In this document: piece by piece, positions 27,544 through 37,610 of the stretch
How the letters are laid out: every line of letters starts with the position of its first letter
Numbering within the stretch: position 1 is the stretch's first letter
NCBI GenBank assembly: GCA_002862085.1
Contig: PKCK01000011.1
Span: 1-64,000 of the forward strand
Length of the DNA stretch: 64,000 bases
Source: Planctomycetota bacterium
GTDB taxonomy: Bacteria > Planctomycetota > UBA1135 > GCA-002686595
Direction of reading: 5' to 3'
Program-made: the position numbers and the translations under genes
Notes under the pieces: generated by a model
The model's input: the letters and a program-made list of their open reading frames with translations, nothing else
What the model was told of the DNA's origin: nothing
Databases searched by the model: none

Positions 27544-28601
27544 TGCGTGCGCTCTCCCTCGCGTCGACCGCGCTCGCGGTCGCCCTGCTGTCCCTCTCCA
27601 GCTGCGGGAACGCGGAGACCTACTCCGATCTGCCCACGAGAGGCGGCATGTCCGCGGTGTCGAGCGCGTCGGGTCTCCCCGACTACATCGTCCGCGCCGA
27701 CGGCGTCCTCGATGCGGTGCCGTTCCGAGGCGTCCGTCGCGTCTGGCAGCTCCACGGGGCTTCGAGCGGTGCGACCCCCGAGCCCCTCTCGGTCGTCGAG
27801 GAGGTCGCGGGCGACGGCGCCGGCAGCTTCTCGATCGAACTGATGGACGTTCTCGAGCTGCCGTCGACCATGGAGAGTTCGCTCTTCCCGTTGACCCACC
27901 AGCGCTCGGTGGACGTCTACTGGCGCACCCGTGACTTCCAGATCCGGGGAATCGCGCGGGCGGAGCAGAACTACACGTTCGTCGAGCATGCAGGCTCGTT
28001 CTCCGTAGCGGGCCACCCGTGTCACCGCGTGGAGATCCAGCGCGTCGCCCCGATCGGCGGGCGCCCCGGCCGCTACATCGTCGACATCGAGCCTTCCACC
28101 GGCTTCGTTCTGGCGTCCCGAGAACTCGATGCCCAGGGCGAGGAGATCCAGTCGATGTCCTACGACTCGATCACCTTCCGCCCGGACTTCGCAGGGCTCG
28201 ACCTGCGCAACGGCACCTTCTCCGGCTCGCCCCTGGACCTCTACGCCTCGCTCGAGGCGGTGGTGGGCTTCGATGTCCTGGTGCCGGACGTGCTCCCCCA
28301 GGGCTTCGAGATCACCGACGCACTGCTCTTCTCGATCCCGTCGGGCTTCACGGCCAACGCGGAGTCCTTCCTGACCGGCGGGGACTGGGTGCGCTTCACG
28401 GGGACGGATGGGATCGAGTCGATCACCTTCGCGCACGGCAACACGATGTTGGTGTCCTCGGGCGTCGTGGAGTCGAGCATCCGGATCGTGAGCGAGGGAG
28501 CCTGGGAATACGGCTTCGGCCGGGTGGCGGGCGTGTCCTTCGTGGTCGCGGGCCGCGTCGACGCCCAGGATCTGCGCCGTCTCGTCGAGTCGGCCTTCTG
28601 A
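27543..28601 (+). CDS. Lipoprotein resembling RseB/MucB sigma-E regulatory proteins
   Basis: Lipobox LLSLSSCG; LolA-like N-terminal half and C-terminal LLFSIPSG...WVRFTGTDGIESITF...GRVAGVSFVVAGRVDAQDLRRLVES; TGATG overlap with the anti-sigma gene. Confidence 0.55.
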   Translation: MRALSLASTALAVALLSLSSCGNAETYSDLPTRGGMSAVSSASGLPDYIVRADGVLDAVPFRGVRRVWQLHGASSGATPEPLSVVEEVAGDGAGSFSIELMDVLELPSTMESSLFPLTHQRSVDVYWRTRDFQIRGIARAEQNYTFVEHAGSFSVAGHPCHRVEIQRVAPIGGRPGRYIVDIEPSTGFVLASRELDAQGEEIQSMSYDSITFRPDFAGLDLRNGTFSGSPLDLYASLEAVVGFDVLVPDVLPQGFEITDALLFSIPSGFTANAESFLTGGDWVRFTGTDGIESITFAHGNTMLVSSGVVESSIRIVSEGAWEYGFGRVAGVSFVVAGRVDAQDLRRLVESAF

Positions 28602-28801
28602 TCCGGGATGGGCCGCCTGGCCCGCGGTGTCCCTGACCGGGACGACGGTCCCCGGAAATCGGTCTGATCGGCCCCGCGGGGGCGGATCCCTTCGGACGTC
28701 TCAGGGGAACGCCCGGCTCGGAGGAGCGGGGTAGGTTTCAGGTGAGCGCGGGCGCAGCCTTCGTCACCACCTCTCCTCCATCGCCCTCAGAAGTCCGCAC
28801 C

Positions 28802-29251
28802 ATGTCCGAGCAGCCTCAAGAGCCCTTCAAGGAGTCCAACCTGGAGTCGCCCGAGTACCGGGAGCGTCTGATGCGCAAGCTGAACACGCTCATCGCGGTG
28901 CTCGAAGTCGCCAGCGCCAAGGTCGACCGCTCCATCAACGCTCCTGCTGCTGACATCGATCGGCTCGCCAAGATCCGGACCAACCTCTCGAGCACGCTGG
29001 AGGTGTGCCGCAGGGCGCGCCGCGCACTGCAGCGTCGCGAGGCGCTGCCCGAGGGTCTGCCCGAGAACCTCGCCGAGGTCGTCCGTACCGCGGGTGAGCA
29101 CCAGATGAGCCCGAAGCGTCTTCCCGTCGGTGCCGGGGCGGAGATGAGCTCCGTCGAGGAGCAGCGACGCTTCGAGGAAATGGGCGCGATCACCGACGCG
29201 GAGCGCGACTCCGTCGACCTCGACGAGCTGGCGAACAGGCTCCAGGGCTGA
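28802..29251 (+). CDS. Hypothetical soluble helical protein
   Basis: 149 aa from ATG 28802, followed by a strong hairpin. Confidence 0.55.
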   Translation: MSEQPQEPFKESNLESPEYRERLMRKLNTLIAVLEVASAKVDRSINAPAADIDRLAKIRTNLSSTLEVCRRARRALQRREALPEGLPENLAEVVRTAGEHQMSPKRLPVGAGAEMSSVEEQRRFEEMGAITDAERDSVDLDELANRLQG

Positions 29252-29290
29252 CCGCTCGGGCCCCGGGGAGAGGTCCGGACTGGAACAGGG

Positions 29291-29324
29291 ACCGGAGGCG
29301 CGCTCCCCGAAGCGCGCCTCCGGT
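29291..29324 (+). terminator. Rho-independent-like terminator: ACCGGAGGCGCGCT-CCCCGA-AGCGCGCCTCCGGT then CCGTATTTTCT
   Basis: Perfect 14-bp inverted repeat with a downstream T-rich stretch. Confidence 0.8.
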
Positions 29325-29359
29325 CCGTATTTTCTGGGCGCCCACCGGCGCTCCTTCCC

Positions 29360-30781
29360 GTGCAGTTCAACTCGACGATCTTCCCGCTCTTCTTCGCAGC
29401 GGTCTACGCGGTCTACCTCCTCCTGGGGCCGCGTCGTTTTCGTGCTCAGAACGCGTGGTTGCTCGCGGCGAGCTACGTCTTCTACGGCTACTGGGACCCG
29501 CGCTTCCTCGCGCTCCTCGCTCTCTCGACGGCGGTCGACTTCGTCATCGGCCGGCGGCTCGAGGCGGCCGAGGACGAGCGCGTGCGCAAGCGTCTCGTGA
29601 CGCTTTCGGTGCTGGTGAACCTCGGGGTTCTCGGGTTCTTCAAGTACTTCGGGTTCTTCGTCGACAGCACCGCCGCGCTCCTCGACACGATGGGGCTTCC
29701 CGCGAACGTGAAGACGCTGGAGATCCTGCTGCCGGTCGGGATCAGCTTCTACACCTTCCAGACCCTCAGCTACACGATCGACGTCTACCGGCGAGCCATG
29801 CCGGCGACTCGCGACCTGCTCGGCTTCGCGCTCTTCGTGAGCTTCTTCCCCCAGCTCGTCGCGGGTCCGATCGAGCGCGCATCGCGGCTGCTGCCGCAGA
29901 TCGAGGCGCCCCGCTCCGTCACGGCGACCAAGGTGCAGGCGGGGCTGTGGCTCCTCGTCTGGGGCTACTTCAAGAAGACGGTGATCGCGGATCAGGCGGC
30001 CACGGTCGCCAACCCCATGTTCGGAGGGGACTGGAGCACGCTGTCCGGGCTCGAGCCCTTCACGGCGGTGCTCGCCTTCACCATCCACATCTACTGCGAC
30101 TTCTCGGGCTACTCGGACATCGCGCGCGGTCTTGCGAAGCTGATGGGCTTCGACTTCCTCCTGAACTTCCGCTTGCCCTACCTCGCGACGGGTCCCAGCG
30201 ACTTCTGGTTGCGGTGGCATGTCAGCCTCTCGACGTGGCTGCGCGATTACCTCTACATCCCGCTCGGCGGCAATCGCGGCGGGACGCTGCTGACGTACCG
30301 GAACATGTTCCTCGTGATGGCACTCGGGGGCCTGTGGCACGGGGCGGCGTGGCCCTACGTCCTCTGGGGGAGCTACCACGGCGTGCTGCTGGTGCTCGAG
30401 CGCCTGTGGCTCGACGCGCGCGGCCTTCCCACGCGGAGGGCCTTCTCCCTCCCGGGTGAGTGGATGCGCATCGTCCTGTTCTGGATTCCGATGCTCATCG
30501 GGATGGCGATCGTTCGCTGCAGCTCCGTCGACCAGTTCTGGCACCTGATCACCCACCAGTCCTTCGAGCTCACGCCTCTGGCCGCCGACGGGCTCCGCCA
30601 TCTGGCTCTGTTCACCTGGCCGCTGGTCATCGTGCAGCTCCTCCAGCACACGACCCGGGACCTGCTGGCGCCCCTGCGTCTCCCCCTCCCCGGCCGGATC
30701 GCCCTCGTGGCCGCCCTGGCTCTCGGGATGATGGTGTTCGGCGTGCGCAGCCCCGTGGAGTTCTTCTACTTCCAGTTCTGA
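29360..30781 (+). CDS. MBOAT family O-acyltransferase (AlgI-like)
   Basis: MQFNSTIFPLFFAAVYAVYLLL; LAASYVFYGYWDPRFL; VAGPIERASRLLPQ; DFWLRWHVSLSTWLRDYLYIPLGGNRGG; LWHGAAW. Confidence 0.95.
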   Translation: MQFNSTIFPLFFAAVYAVYLLLGPRRFRAQNAWLLAASYVFYGYWDPRFLALLALSTAVDFVIGRRLEAAEDERVRKRLVTLSVLVNLGVLGFFKYFGFFVDSTAALLDTMGLPANVKTLEILLPVGISFYTFQTLSYTIDVYRRAMPATRDLLGFALFVSFFPQLVAGPIERASRLLPQIEAPRSVTATKVQAGLWLLVWGYFKKTVIADQAATVANPMFGGDWSTLSGLEPFTAVLAFTIHIYCDFSGYSDIARGLAKLMGFDFLLNFRLPYLATGPSDFWLRWHVSLSTWLRDYLYIPLGGNRGGTLLTYRNMFLVMALGGLWHGAAWPYVLWGSYHGVLLVLERLWLDARGLPTRRAFSLPGEWMRIVLFWIPMLIGMAIVRCSSVDQFWHLITHQSFELTPLAADGLRHLALFTWPLVIVQLLQHTTRDLLAPLRLPLPGRIALVAALALGMMVFGVRSPVEFFYFQF

Positions 30782-31803
30782 TGGCTGAACGCTTCGATCG
30801 ACTCGCCCGCGAAGAGGAGCACGAGACCACGCCGCGCGCGCTGGCCCTGCTGCTGGTGGGAGCCGTGCTGGTGGTGCTCGCCGTCAACGCGCTCGCCGTG
30901 CGCCTGAGCCCGGCTGCGGAGCGGACCTACGACGGGATGGTCGTCGGCAGGAAGTGGAAGCTCGCGGGAGAGGGCGCGCCGGATGGGGGAGTGGTCGTCA
31001 TCGGTGACTCGAGCGGGAACTTCGCCGTGGACGCCGCCGTGCTCTCGGAGGCGCTGGGAGTCCCCGCGGTCAACCTCTGCGCCTACGGCCGTTTCCAGGT
31101 CAGCGGCGCCGCCTGGTTCCTCGACGAGGCGCTCCGCGCCGGTGGTGAGCCCGCCGTCGTGATCGTGGTGCTCGGCAGCCGCACGTTCGCTCTCGATCCG
31201 GGCGGGGCGCAGCTGGCTCAGGTGCCCATCGCGCCCTTCGAGTGGTCGAGCCGGTTGCCCCACGCGGGCCTCGACGCCGGTCGGGCTGCCGCCTTCGTGC
31301 GCGCGCGCGCTCTACCGCTCCTGGATCAGGCGCCCAGCTTCGAGGCCTCCGCGCTGGGCGGGCGCTGGCGCGTGGATCCGGCGCTCCTGCGCGTGGAGCT
31401 GGACGGGACGACGCGGCTCCCGCGCGCTTATCCCGAGGGCGTCGCGCCCTTCGCCGAGCGGCTCCTCGGTGAGCTGGCCGCCGTCGAGGGTCCGGTCCCC
31501 TCCGAGCGTGAGCGCCGGGCGATACGCGGACTCGTCGCGGATGCGGACGAGCGCGGGTACGACCTCGTGTTCGTCGACGGTCCGATCTGGAAGGGGCTCG
31601 CGACGGAGCCCGAGCACGCGACGTTCCTCGAGCGCATCCACGGTTTCCTCGACGAGGCGTGCGCGGGTTCGGAGCGCGCGCGGCGGCTGGACGTGCCGCT
31701 CCAGACCTTCCCCGCAGCGGAGCTGGAGAATCCGTTCCACGTCGTCCCGGAGGCGGCGCGCCGCTTCACCTCGCGGCTCGCGGAGCAGCTCATGGAGCGC
31801 TGA
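30781..31803 (+). CDS. SGNH-like partner protein of MBOAT acyltransferase
   Basis: VVVIGDSSGNFAVDAAVLSEALG; ENPFHVVPEAARRF; TGATG overlap with the MBOAT gene. Confidence 0.6.
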   Translation: MAERFDRLAREEEHETTPRALALLLVGAVLVVLAVNALAVRLSPAAERTYDGMVVGRKWKLAGEGAPDGGVVVIGDSSGNFAVDAAVLSEALGVPAVNLCAYGRFQVSGAAWFLDEALRAGGEPAVVIVVLGSRTFALDPGGAQLAQVPIAPFEWSSRLPHAGLDAGRAAAFVRARALPLLDQAPSFEASALGGRWRVDPALLRVELDGTTRLPRAYPEGVAPFAERLLGELAAVEGPVPSERERRAIRGLVADADERGYDLVFVDGPIWKGLATEPEHATFLERIHGFLDEACAGSERARRLDVPLQTFPAAELENPFHVVPEAARRFTSRLAEQLMER

Positions 31804-31818
31804 TCCGGCCGGCCGCGG

Positions 31819-32814
<996 letters not shown>

Positions 32815-32941
32815 CAAGGTGCTTGCTTCTGTCCGGGCGGCACGCGCCCTCGGCTCAAGACTACGAAACCAGGCGCGGAGACGGGGCCTGCACCTCGCCT
32901 TCGGAGTCGCGGACCCGGCGTCGATCGGGCATCCTTGGGCG

Positions 32942-33265
32942 ATGGCGCGCGCGGCGGCGGAGACGATGCCCACCGTGGTCGAGGACACGGACGTCGAGGC
33001 CGAGGAGAGCCTCGCGCCTCTCTGGCGCGTCGTCTGCCACGACGATCCGGTGACGACCATGGACTTCGTGGTGACGGTTCTCACGCGCGTGTTCCACCAT
33101 CCAGTCCCGCGCGCCGTCGAGGTGATGTATCGCGTTCACTTCAACGGCGCCGCGCTCGTCGGGCTGTGGCCCGAGGAGGTCGCGCGGCGCAAGGTCGATC
33201 GTGCTCACCTCATGGCGCGTTCTGCGGGCTACCCCCTGACCTTCTCCACGGAAGCCGACGGATGA
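32942..33265 (+). CDS. clpS: ClpS-type Clp protease adaptor
   Basis: LWRVVCHDDPVTTMDFVVTVLTRVFHHPVPRAVEVMYRVHFNGAALVGLWPEEVARRKV. Confidence 0.85.
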   Translation: MARAAAETMPTVVEDTDVEAEESLAPLWRVVCHDDPVTTMDFVVTVLTRVFHHPVPRAVEVMYRVHFNGAALVGLWPEEVARRKVDRAHLMARSAGYPLTFSTEADG

Positions 33266-34017
33266 GCGTGCCGCTGAAGACGGCGACCGCGCGTGCCTGG
33301 GCCACTCGCCGCAGCTGGGACCTCGACGACGTCCTCCCCGAGTCTCTCCTGGCGCCCCCCGGCGCGGGGCCGGTCGCGAGTCCCGAGCACGAGCCGCGCG
33401 TGTTCCAGGACCTCGTCGCGGAGTACGACGCGCGCCTTCTCGAGGCGGAGCTCCTGACCCGTGGCGACCGCCTCTCGGCGCCCTTCCGGGAGTTCCTGTC
33501 GGCTTGGGCCGCGGACGAGGAGAAGCACACCGACGCGCTCGGGCGACTGTATCGGTGCGCCTTCGGCGGTGACTGCGAGTCGCGCTTCAGCCGCCTTCGA
33601 GCGCGCCGCGGCGACTTCGCGCCTCTCGCCTCGTTCCTCGACGACGAGTTCAAGCTCGGAGTGATGCTCGCTTACGACGAGGCGATGAGCACCCAGGGGT
33701 ACGGAGCAGACATTCCCTTCTACGAGTCGCTGGGGCGGAGCGACGCCCAGTCCAGCGCCTTCGTGCGGGTGCTTCGCGAGCTGAAGAACGACGAGGCCAC
33801 CCACTACAAGAACGCAGTGGAGCTGCTCGCGCTGCGGCACCGCGGCCGCGGTGGCGAGGTCGCGCCGGTCATGGAGGAGATCGTCGCGCACGACGCCGCC
33901 CAGGAGGAGTACCGCGCGACCTTCCTCCTCGACCACGCCACGAATCAGTTCGACGCGACGATGATGGGGCGGGTCGGGCGCGCGGTGACGCGGACCCTGG
34001 AGCGCCGGCTCGGCTGA
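33262..34017 (+). CDS. Ferritin-like/di-iron carboxylate protein
   Basis: Helical protein with AADEEKHTDAL and KNDEATHYKNAVEL (E/DExxH) motifs; ATGA overlap with clpS. Confidence 0.6.
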   Translation: MSVPLKTATARAWATRRSWDLDDVLPESLLAPPGAGPVASPEHEPRVFQDLVAEYDARLLEAELLTRGDRLSAPFREFLSAWAADEEKHTDALGRLYRCAFGGDCESRFSRLRARRGDFAPLASFLDDEFKLGVMLAYDEAMSTQGYGADIPFYESLGRSDAQSSAFVRVLRELKNDEATHYKNAVELLALRHRGRGGEVAPVMEEIVAHDAAQEEYRATFLLDHATNQFDATMMGRVGRAVTRTLERRLG

Positions 34018-35181
34018 TCAGCGTCCGCCGAGGAGGTGTGGCGCCGCCGTGATCGCGGCGGTGGCCGCGAGCTGGAGGACGAGGAGGATCGCACCCCAGC
34101 GGGCCTCGAGCGTCGCGTCGCCCCGCCGGTTGAGCCAGTCGGCGATCCCGAGGGCGCCAGCTGGCACGAGGAAAGGCGCGATCGGCGCGTGGTCGGGGCT
34201 GCCCGCGAGGACCGGGGCGAGGGCGGCGAGGCACCAGGGCACGATCCACGTGGGCGCCCGCTTCGCCTCCACGCTCCTCGCCGCGAAGAGCATCTGGTAG
34301 AGCCCGAAGAGGATCACGCCCAGTCCGAGGGGGAGCTGGACGGTCCAGGCGAGGAGCGTTCCGGGCCCGAAGTCCCTCGCGCCCGCCAGCGCTCGCTCTG
34401 CGAGGTGGGCGACGCGCGCGGCCTCTCCCTGACCGCCGAGTCCGATCGCGATGGACATCGAGAGCACCGCGAGCACCGCGAAGAAGTTGGTCGGGCCCTG
34501 AGCGCGGTAGTCGGGGTGGCGCGCGACGGCGAGGGCCACGGCGGGGACGACGAGGCACAGCGCCGGATGGAGCATGTAGGCGAGACCGGCCGAGAGGATG
34601 GCGCGCCAGTGGTAGCCTCGCCGCGTCGTCTGCTCCTGGTGGAACAGAGACCAGAGGACGAGCGCCGCTCCGAGCATCCCGGGGGCGTAGTCGATGGGCG
34701 AGGTCGCTCCGAGGAACGCGTAGGGAACCGCGAACGCGGCGAAGGCGGCGGGGACGGCGCTCGTCCTGCGGAAGCCGAGGCGGCGCAGGAAGGCGAGCGT
34801 CAAGGTCAGCGCGGCGCCGAAGGCGAGGCCCCCGACCAGCCGAACGATCGCCTCGGGAGCCGCGCCGTCCACGAGCTCCGCCACCCCGCGCGCGACGGGG
34901 AGCAGCAGGCCCTGGGTCACCTCCTCGGCGCCGCCCAGGCGCCGTGTCACCTCGCCGCCGCTCTCGAAGGGCGGGGCGGCCGGGAGCGAGAGGGCGAGGG
35001 CGGCGGCGAGCATGCCGTAGCCCAAGTCCTGGATCCGCTCGCGCTGCTCGAGCAGCCGGAGCGACCGGCGGAGCCGGAAGAGCAGGCGTCGGCGACGGCC
35101 GCGCACGGTGTCCCCGCCGGCGGCTCCGGGGCCCGTCCTCACGGAGGACGCCACCACGGGCTCTCCGCCGTCGACGCTCAT
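34018..35181 (-). CDS. Polytopic membrane protein
   Basis: Many hydrophobic helices (GGLAFGAALTLTLAFL, SAVPAAFAAFAVPYAFLGATSPIDYAPGML). Confidence 0.65.
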   Translation of the reverse strand: MSVDGGEPVVASSVRTGPGAAGGDTVRGRRRRLLFRLRRSLRLLEQRERIQDLGYGMLAAALALSLPAAPPFESGGEVTRRLGGAEEVTQGLLLPVARGVAELVDGAAPEAIVRLVGGLAFGAALTLTLAFLRRLGFRRTSAVPAAFAAFAVPYAFLGATSPIDYAPGMLGAALVLWSLFHQEQTTRRGYHWRAILSAGLAYMLHPALCLVVPAVALAVARHPDYRAQGPTNFFAVLAVLSMSIAIGLGGQGEAARVAHLAERALAGARDFGPGTLLAWTVQLPLGLGVILFGLYQMLFAARSVEAKRAPTWIVPWCLAALAPVLAGSPDHAPIAPFLVPAGALGIADWLNRRGDATLEARWGAILLVLQLAATAAITAAPHLLGGR

Positions 35182-36512
35182 CGCCGGATGGGCCTCACGC
35201 TCCCGGTCGAGGGGGAGAGCCGGTGCGTGGCGAGCGGGTGGTCCTCGCCGACGGAGAGCGCGCGCTTCGCATCGGCGGCGGCCTGGACGCCTTCCTCGGA
35301 GTCCGGGTCGATCACCGGGACGCCGTGGCGCCGCGCGAGGAGGTAGGCGACGTCGGCGTACGCGTCCGGCGCCACGAGCGCGACGTCGCCGGGAGCGAGC
35401 TCGCCCCGACCGTCGTGGAGCGCGGTGCCCTCGTCGGCGTCCAGCGCGTACCAGTACCCGAAGGGCAGGGCCTGCCCGATCGCGCCCACCGCCAGGAGCA
35501 CCACGGCGTCCGAGGCGCGTCGCCGGCGCACGAGCGCGTCGGCGGCGAAGGCCGCGAGGGCCGGGACGAGGAAGGTCGCGGGGGGGATGTGAGCCGCCAG
35601 CGCCGAGGGGGCGCCGCCGACCAGCAGCATCCCATCGAGGGGGAGGGAGGCCACGATCTCGAGGGCGATCCCGGTCCGCAGCCAGAGGTGGAGCCAGCGG
35701 GGGGCGGCGCTCTCCTCGGGATCCCGGCGGGTGGCGGACAGCGCCACCGCCATGAGCCCGAGGAGGCCACCGAAGTGACGCGCACCGGCGAGCTGCACCT
35801 CGTGGGCGCCCGCGGCGCCGCACGCGAGGGCCGCCACGGGCAGGGCGACGAGGGCCGCGATCCAGAGCGGCGCCAGTCCGGCGGCGCGCTCCTCACCTGC
35901 GCGGCCCGTGATCGCGAGTGCGCACGCGGGGAGCAGGAGCGCCGCGGCGGGGGAGACCCAGCTCGCCAGCAGCCAGGCCAACGCGACCCGCGTGCCGTAA
36001 CCGCGGGCGGCGCCGTCGGACGGCGCGGCGATCGCGGCCATGAGGAGTGCCGACGCGGCGACTCCGAAGGAGTAGGTGGAGGGGAGGCGGCCGCTGGAGA
36101 TCACAGCGAGCGATCCGCAGGTGAGCAGAGCCGTCGCGAAGGCGGTGCGCCCGCCGATCCCGAAGGCGCGGAGCGCAGCGCCCACGGCGAGGAAGGCGGC
36201 GCCGACGCCGAGGGCGGAGAGGCCGAAGAGGGCCGCCTCGATGCCGATCCCGGCGCCACCGATCGCACGCGCGACGAGGTGAAGGGGATGCGCGGCGAGG
36301 CCGTCACCGCTCGCGGCGACCGTGGTCGGCCCCTCGAGCAGATCGAACTGCTCGGGGAGTCCTGCGAGCGCCAGGGCGCCGCCCAGCGCCACGGCCAACC
36401 ACGCGACCAGGCGCACGGGGAGGTCGCGCCAGTCGGCGCCGGCGACCGCGTCGAGCAGCTCCTCCCGCGGGAAGAGCTCGCCGTCCTGGGCGATGTCGAG
36501 GGGGCGCTCCAC
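35178..36512 (-). CDS. Polytopic membrane protein
   Basis: 444 aa, multiple TM; ATGA overlap with the downstream gene. Confidence 0.65.
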   Translation of the reverse strand: MERPLDIAQDGELFPREELLDAVAGADWRDLPVRLVAWLAVALGGALALAGLPEQFDLLEGPTTVAASGDGLAAHPLHLVARAIGGAGIGIEAALFGLSALGVGAAFLAVGAALRAFGIGGRTAFATALLTCGSLAVISSGRLPSTYSFGVAASALLMAAIAAPSDGAARGYGTRVALAWLLASWVSPAAALLLPACALAITGRAGEERAAGLAPLWIAALVALPVAALACGAAGAHEVQLAGARHFGGLLGLMAVALSATRRDPEESAAPRWLHLWLRTGIALEIVASLPLDGMLLVGGAPSALAAHIPPATFLVPALAAFAADALVRRRRASDAVVLLAVGAIGQALPFGYWYALDADEGTALHDGRGELAPGDVALVAPDAYADVAYLLARRHGVPVIDPDSEEGVQAAADAKRALSVGEDHPLATHRLSPSTGSVRPIRR

Positions 36513-36521
36513 GTGGGCGGC

Positions 36522-37610
36522 TCAGGCGAAGAGGGTCTCGAGGAGTTCGCGCCCCAGCGGCACGCCGAGGGCGATGTCGCCCGCGCCGCGCGGGAGCACG
36601 AACTCGGGCGCTCCGACCGCGGACTTCTTGTCGTGGGCGAGGCCGGCGATGAGCTGATCGGCGGGGAGGGCGTGTCCTGCGCTGCGGAGCTCCGTGAGAG
36701 ATCCGGGCAGACCGAAGGTCCGGCAAAGGGCGCGCGCGCGTTCGCCGACGCCGCCGTCGGCCCCGAAGGTCGAGCGTGCCGCGCGTGCCGCGAGGTCGAT
36801 GCCGACGGCGACCGCGACGCCGTGGGGGATCGCGCCGTAGCCGGCGACGTGCTCTATGGCGTGGCCGAAGGTGTGCCCGAGGTTCAGGGCGCGCCGCGGT
36901 CCGCGCTCCAGCGGATCCTCGGCGACGACGGCGGCCTTCGTGCGAACGCAGAGCTCGACCGCCTCGACGAGGGCACCCGGATCGCGCTGCGCCACCGCGT
37001 CCGCGCTGGCCTCGATCTGCGCGAGCGCCTGCTCGCCGGCGAGCACCGCGGTCTTGATCACCTCGCCGAGTCCGCTCGCGTACTCGGCGTCGTCGAGGGT
37101 CGTCAGCACCTCGGTGTCGCAGAGCACCTCGGAGGGCTGGTGGAAGGCGCCCGCCAGGTTCTTGCCGGCGTCGAGGTTGATGGCGGTCTTGCCGCCGACC
37201 GACGCGTCGACCTGGGCGAGGAGCGTGGTCGGGACCTGGACCACGGGCAGGCCGCGCTTGAAGAGCGCGGCGCAGAGACCCGCGAGATCGCCCACCGTGC
37301 CTCCGCCGTAGGCGACGAGGGCGGAGCCGCGAGAGAGCGAGGCCTCCGCGCAGAACTCGAGGGCCCGCCCGAGGACGGGGAGCGTCTTGATCCCCTCCCC
37401 GCCGTCGAGCTCCAGCGTCGGCCCTCCTGCGGTGAGCGGACCGTGGGCGGAGAGCACGCGGGCGTCAGCGATGGTCGCGACGCGCCCGTCGCTCGAGACG
37501 CGCGCCGCGACCTCCCCGGCGCGGGCGCGCAGCCCCGGGCCGACGAGCACGTCGTAGCCGTCCGCGCCGAGCTCGACCTTGACGCGGCGCGCGGTGTTCT
37601 CCTCGCTCAC
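36522..37610 (-). CDS. aroB: 3-dehydroquinate synthase
   Basis: VAYGGGTVGDLAGLCAALFKRGLPVVQVPTTLLAQVDASVGGKTAINLDAGKNLAGAFHQP; LNLGHTFGHAIEH. Confidence 0.95.
   Translation of the reverse strand: MSEENTARRVKVELGADGYDVLVGPGLRARAGEVAARVSSDGRVATIADARVLSAHGPLTAGGPTLELDGGEGIKTLPVLGRALEFCAEASLSRGSALVAYGGGTVGDLAGLCAALFKRGLPVVQVPTTLLAQVDASVGGKTAINLDAGKNLAGAFHQPSEVLCDTEVLTTLDDAEYASGLGEVIKTAVLAGEQALAQIEASADAVAQRDPGALVEAVELCVRTKAAVVAEDPLERGPRRALNLGHTFGHAIEHVAGYGAIPHGVAVAVGIDLAARAARSTFGADGGVGERARALCRTFGLPGSLTELRSAGHALPADQLIAGLAHDKKSAVGAPEFVLPRGAGDIALGVPLGRELLETLFA

Noticed and set aside
28787-30649. 620-aa minus-strand ORF
   Set aside because: Antisense to the MBOAT gene, whose protein is unmistakable.
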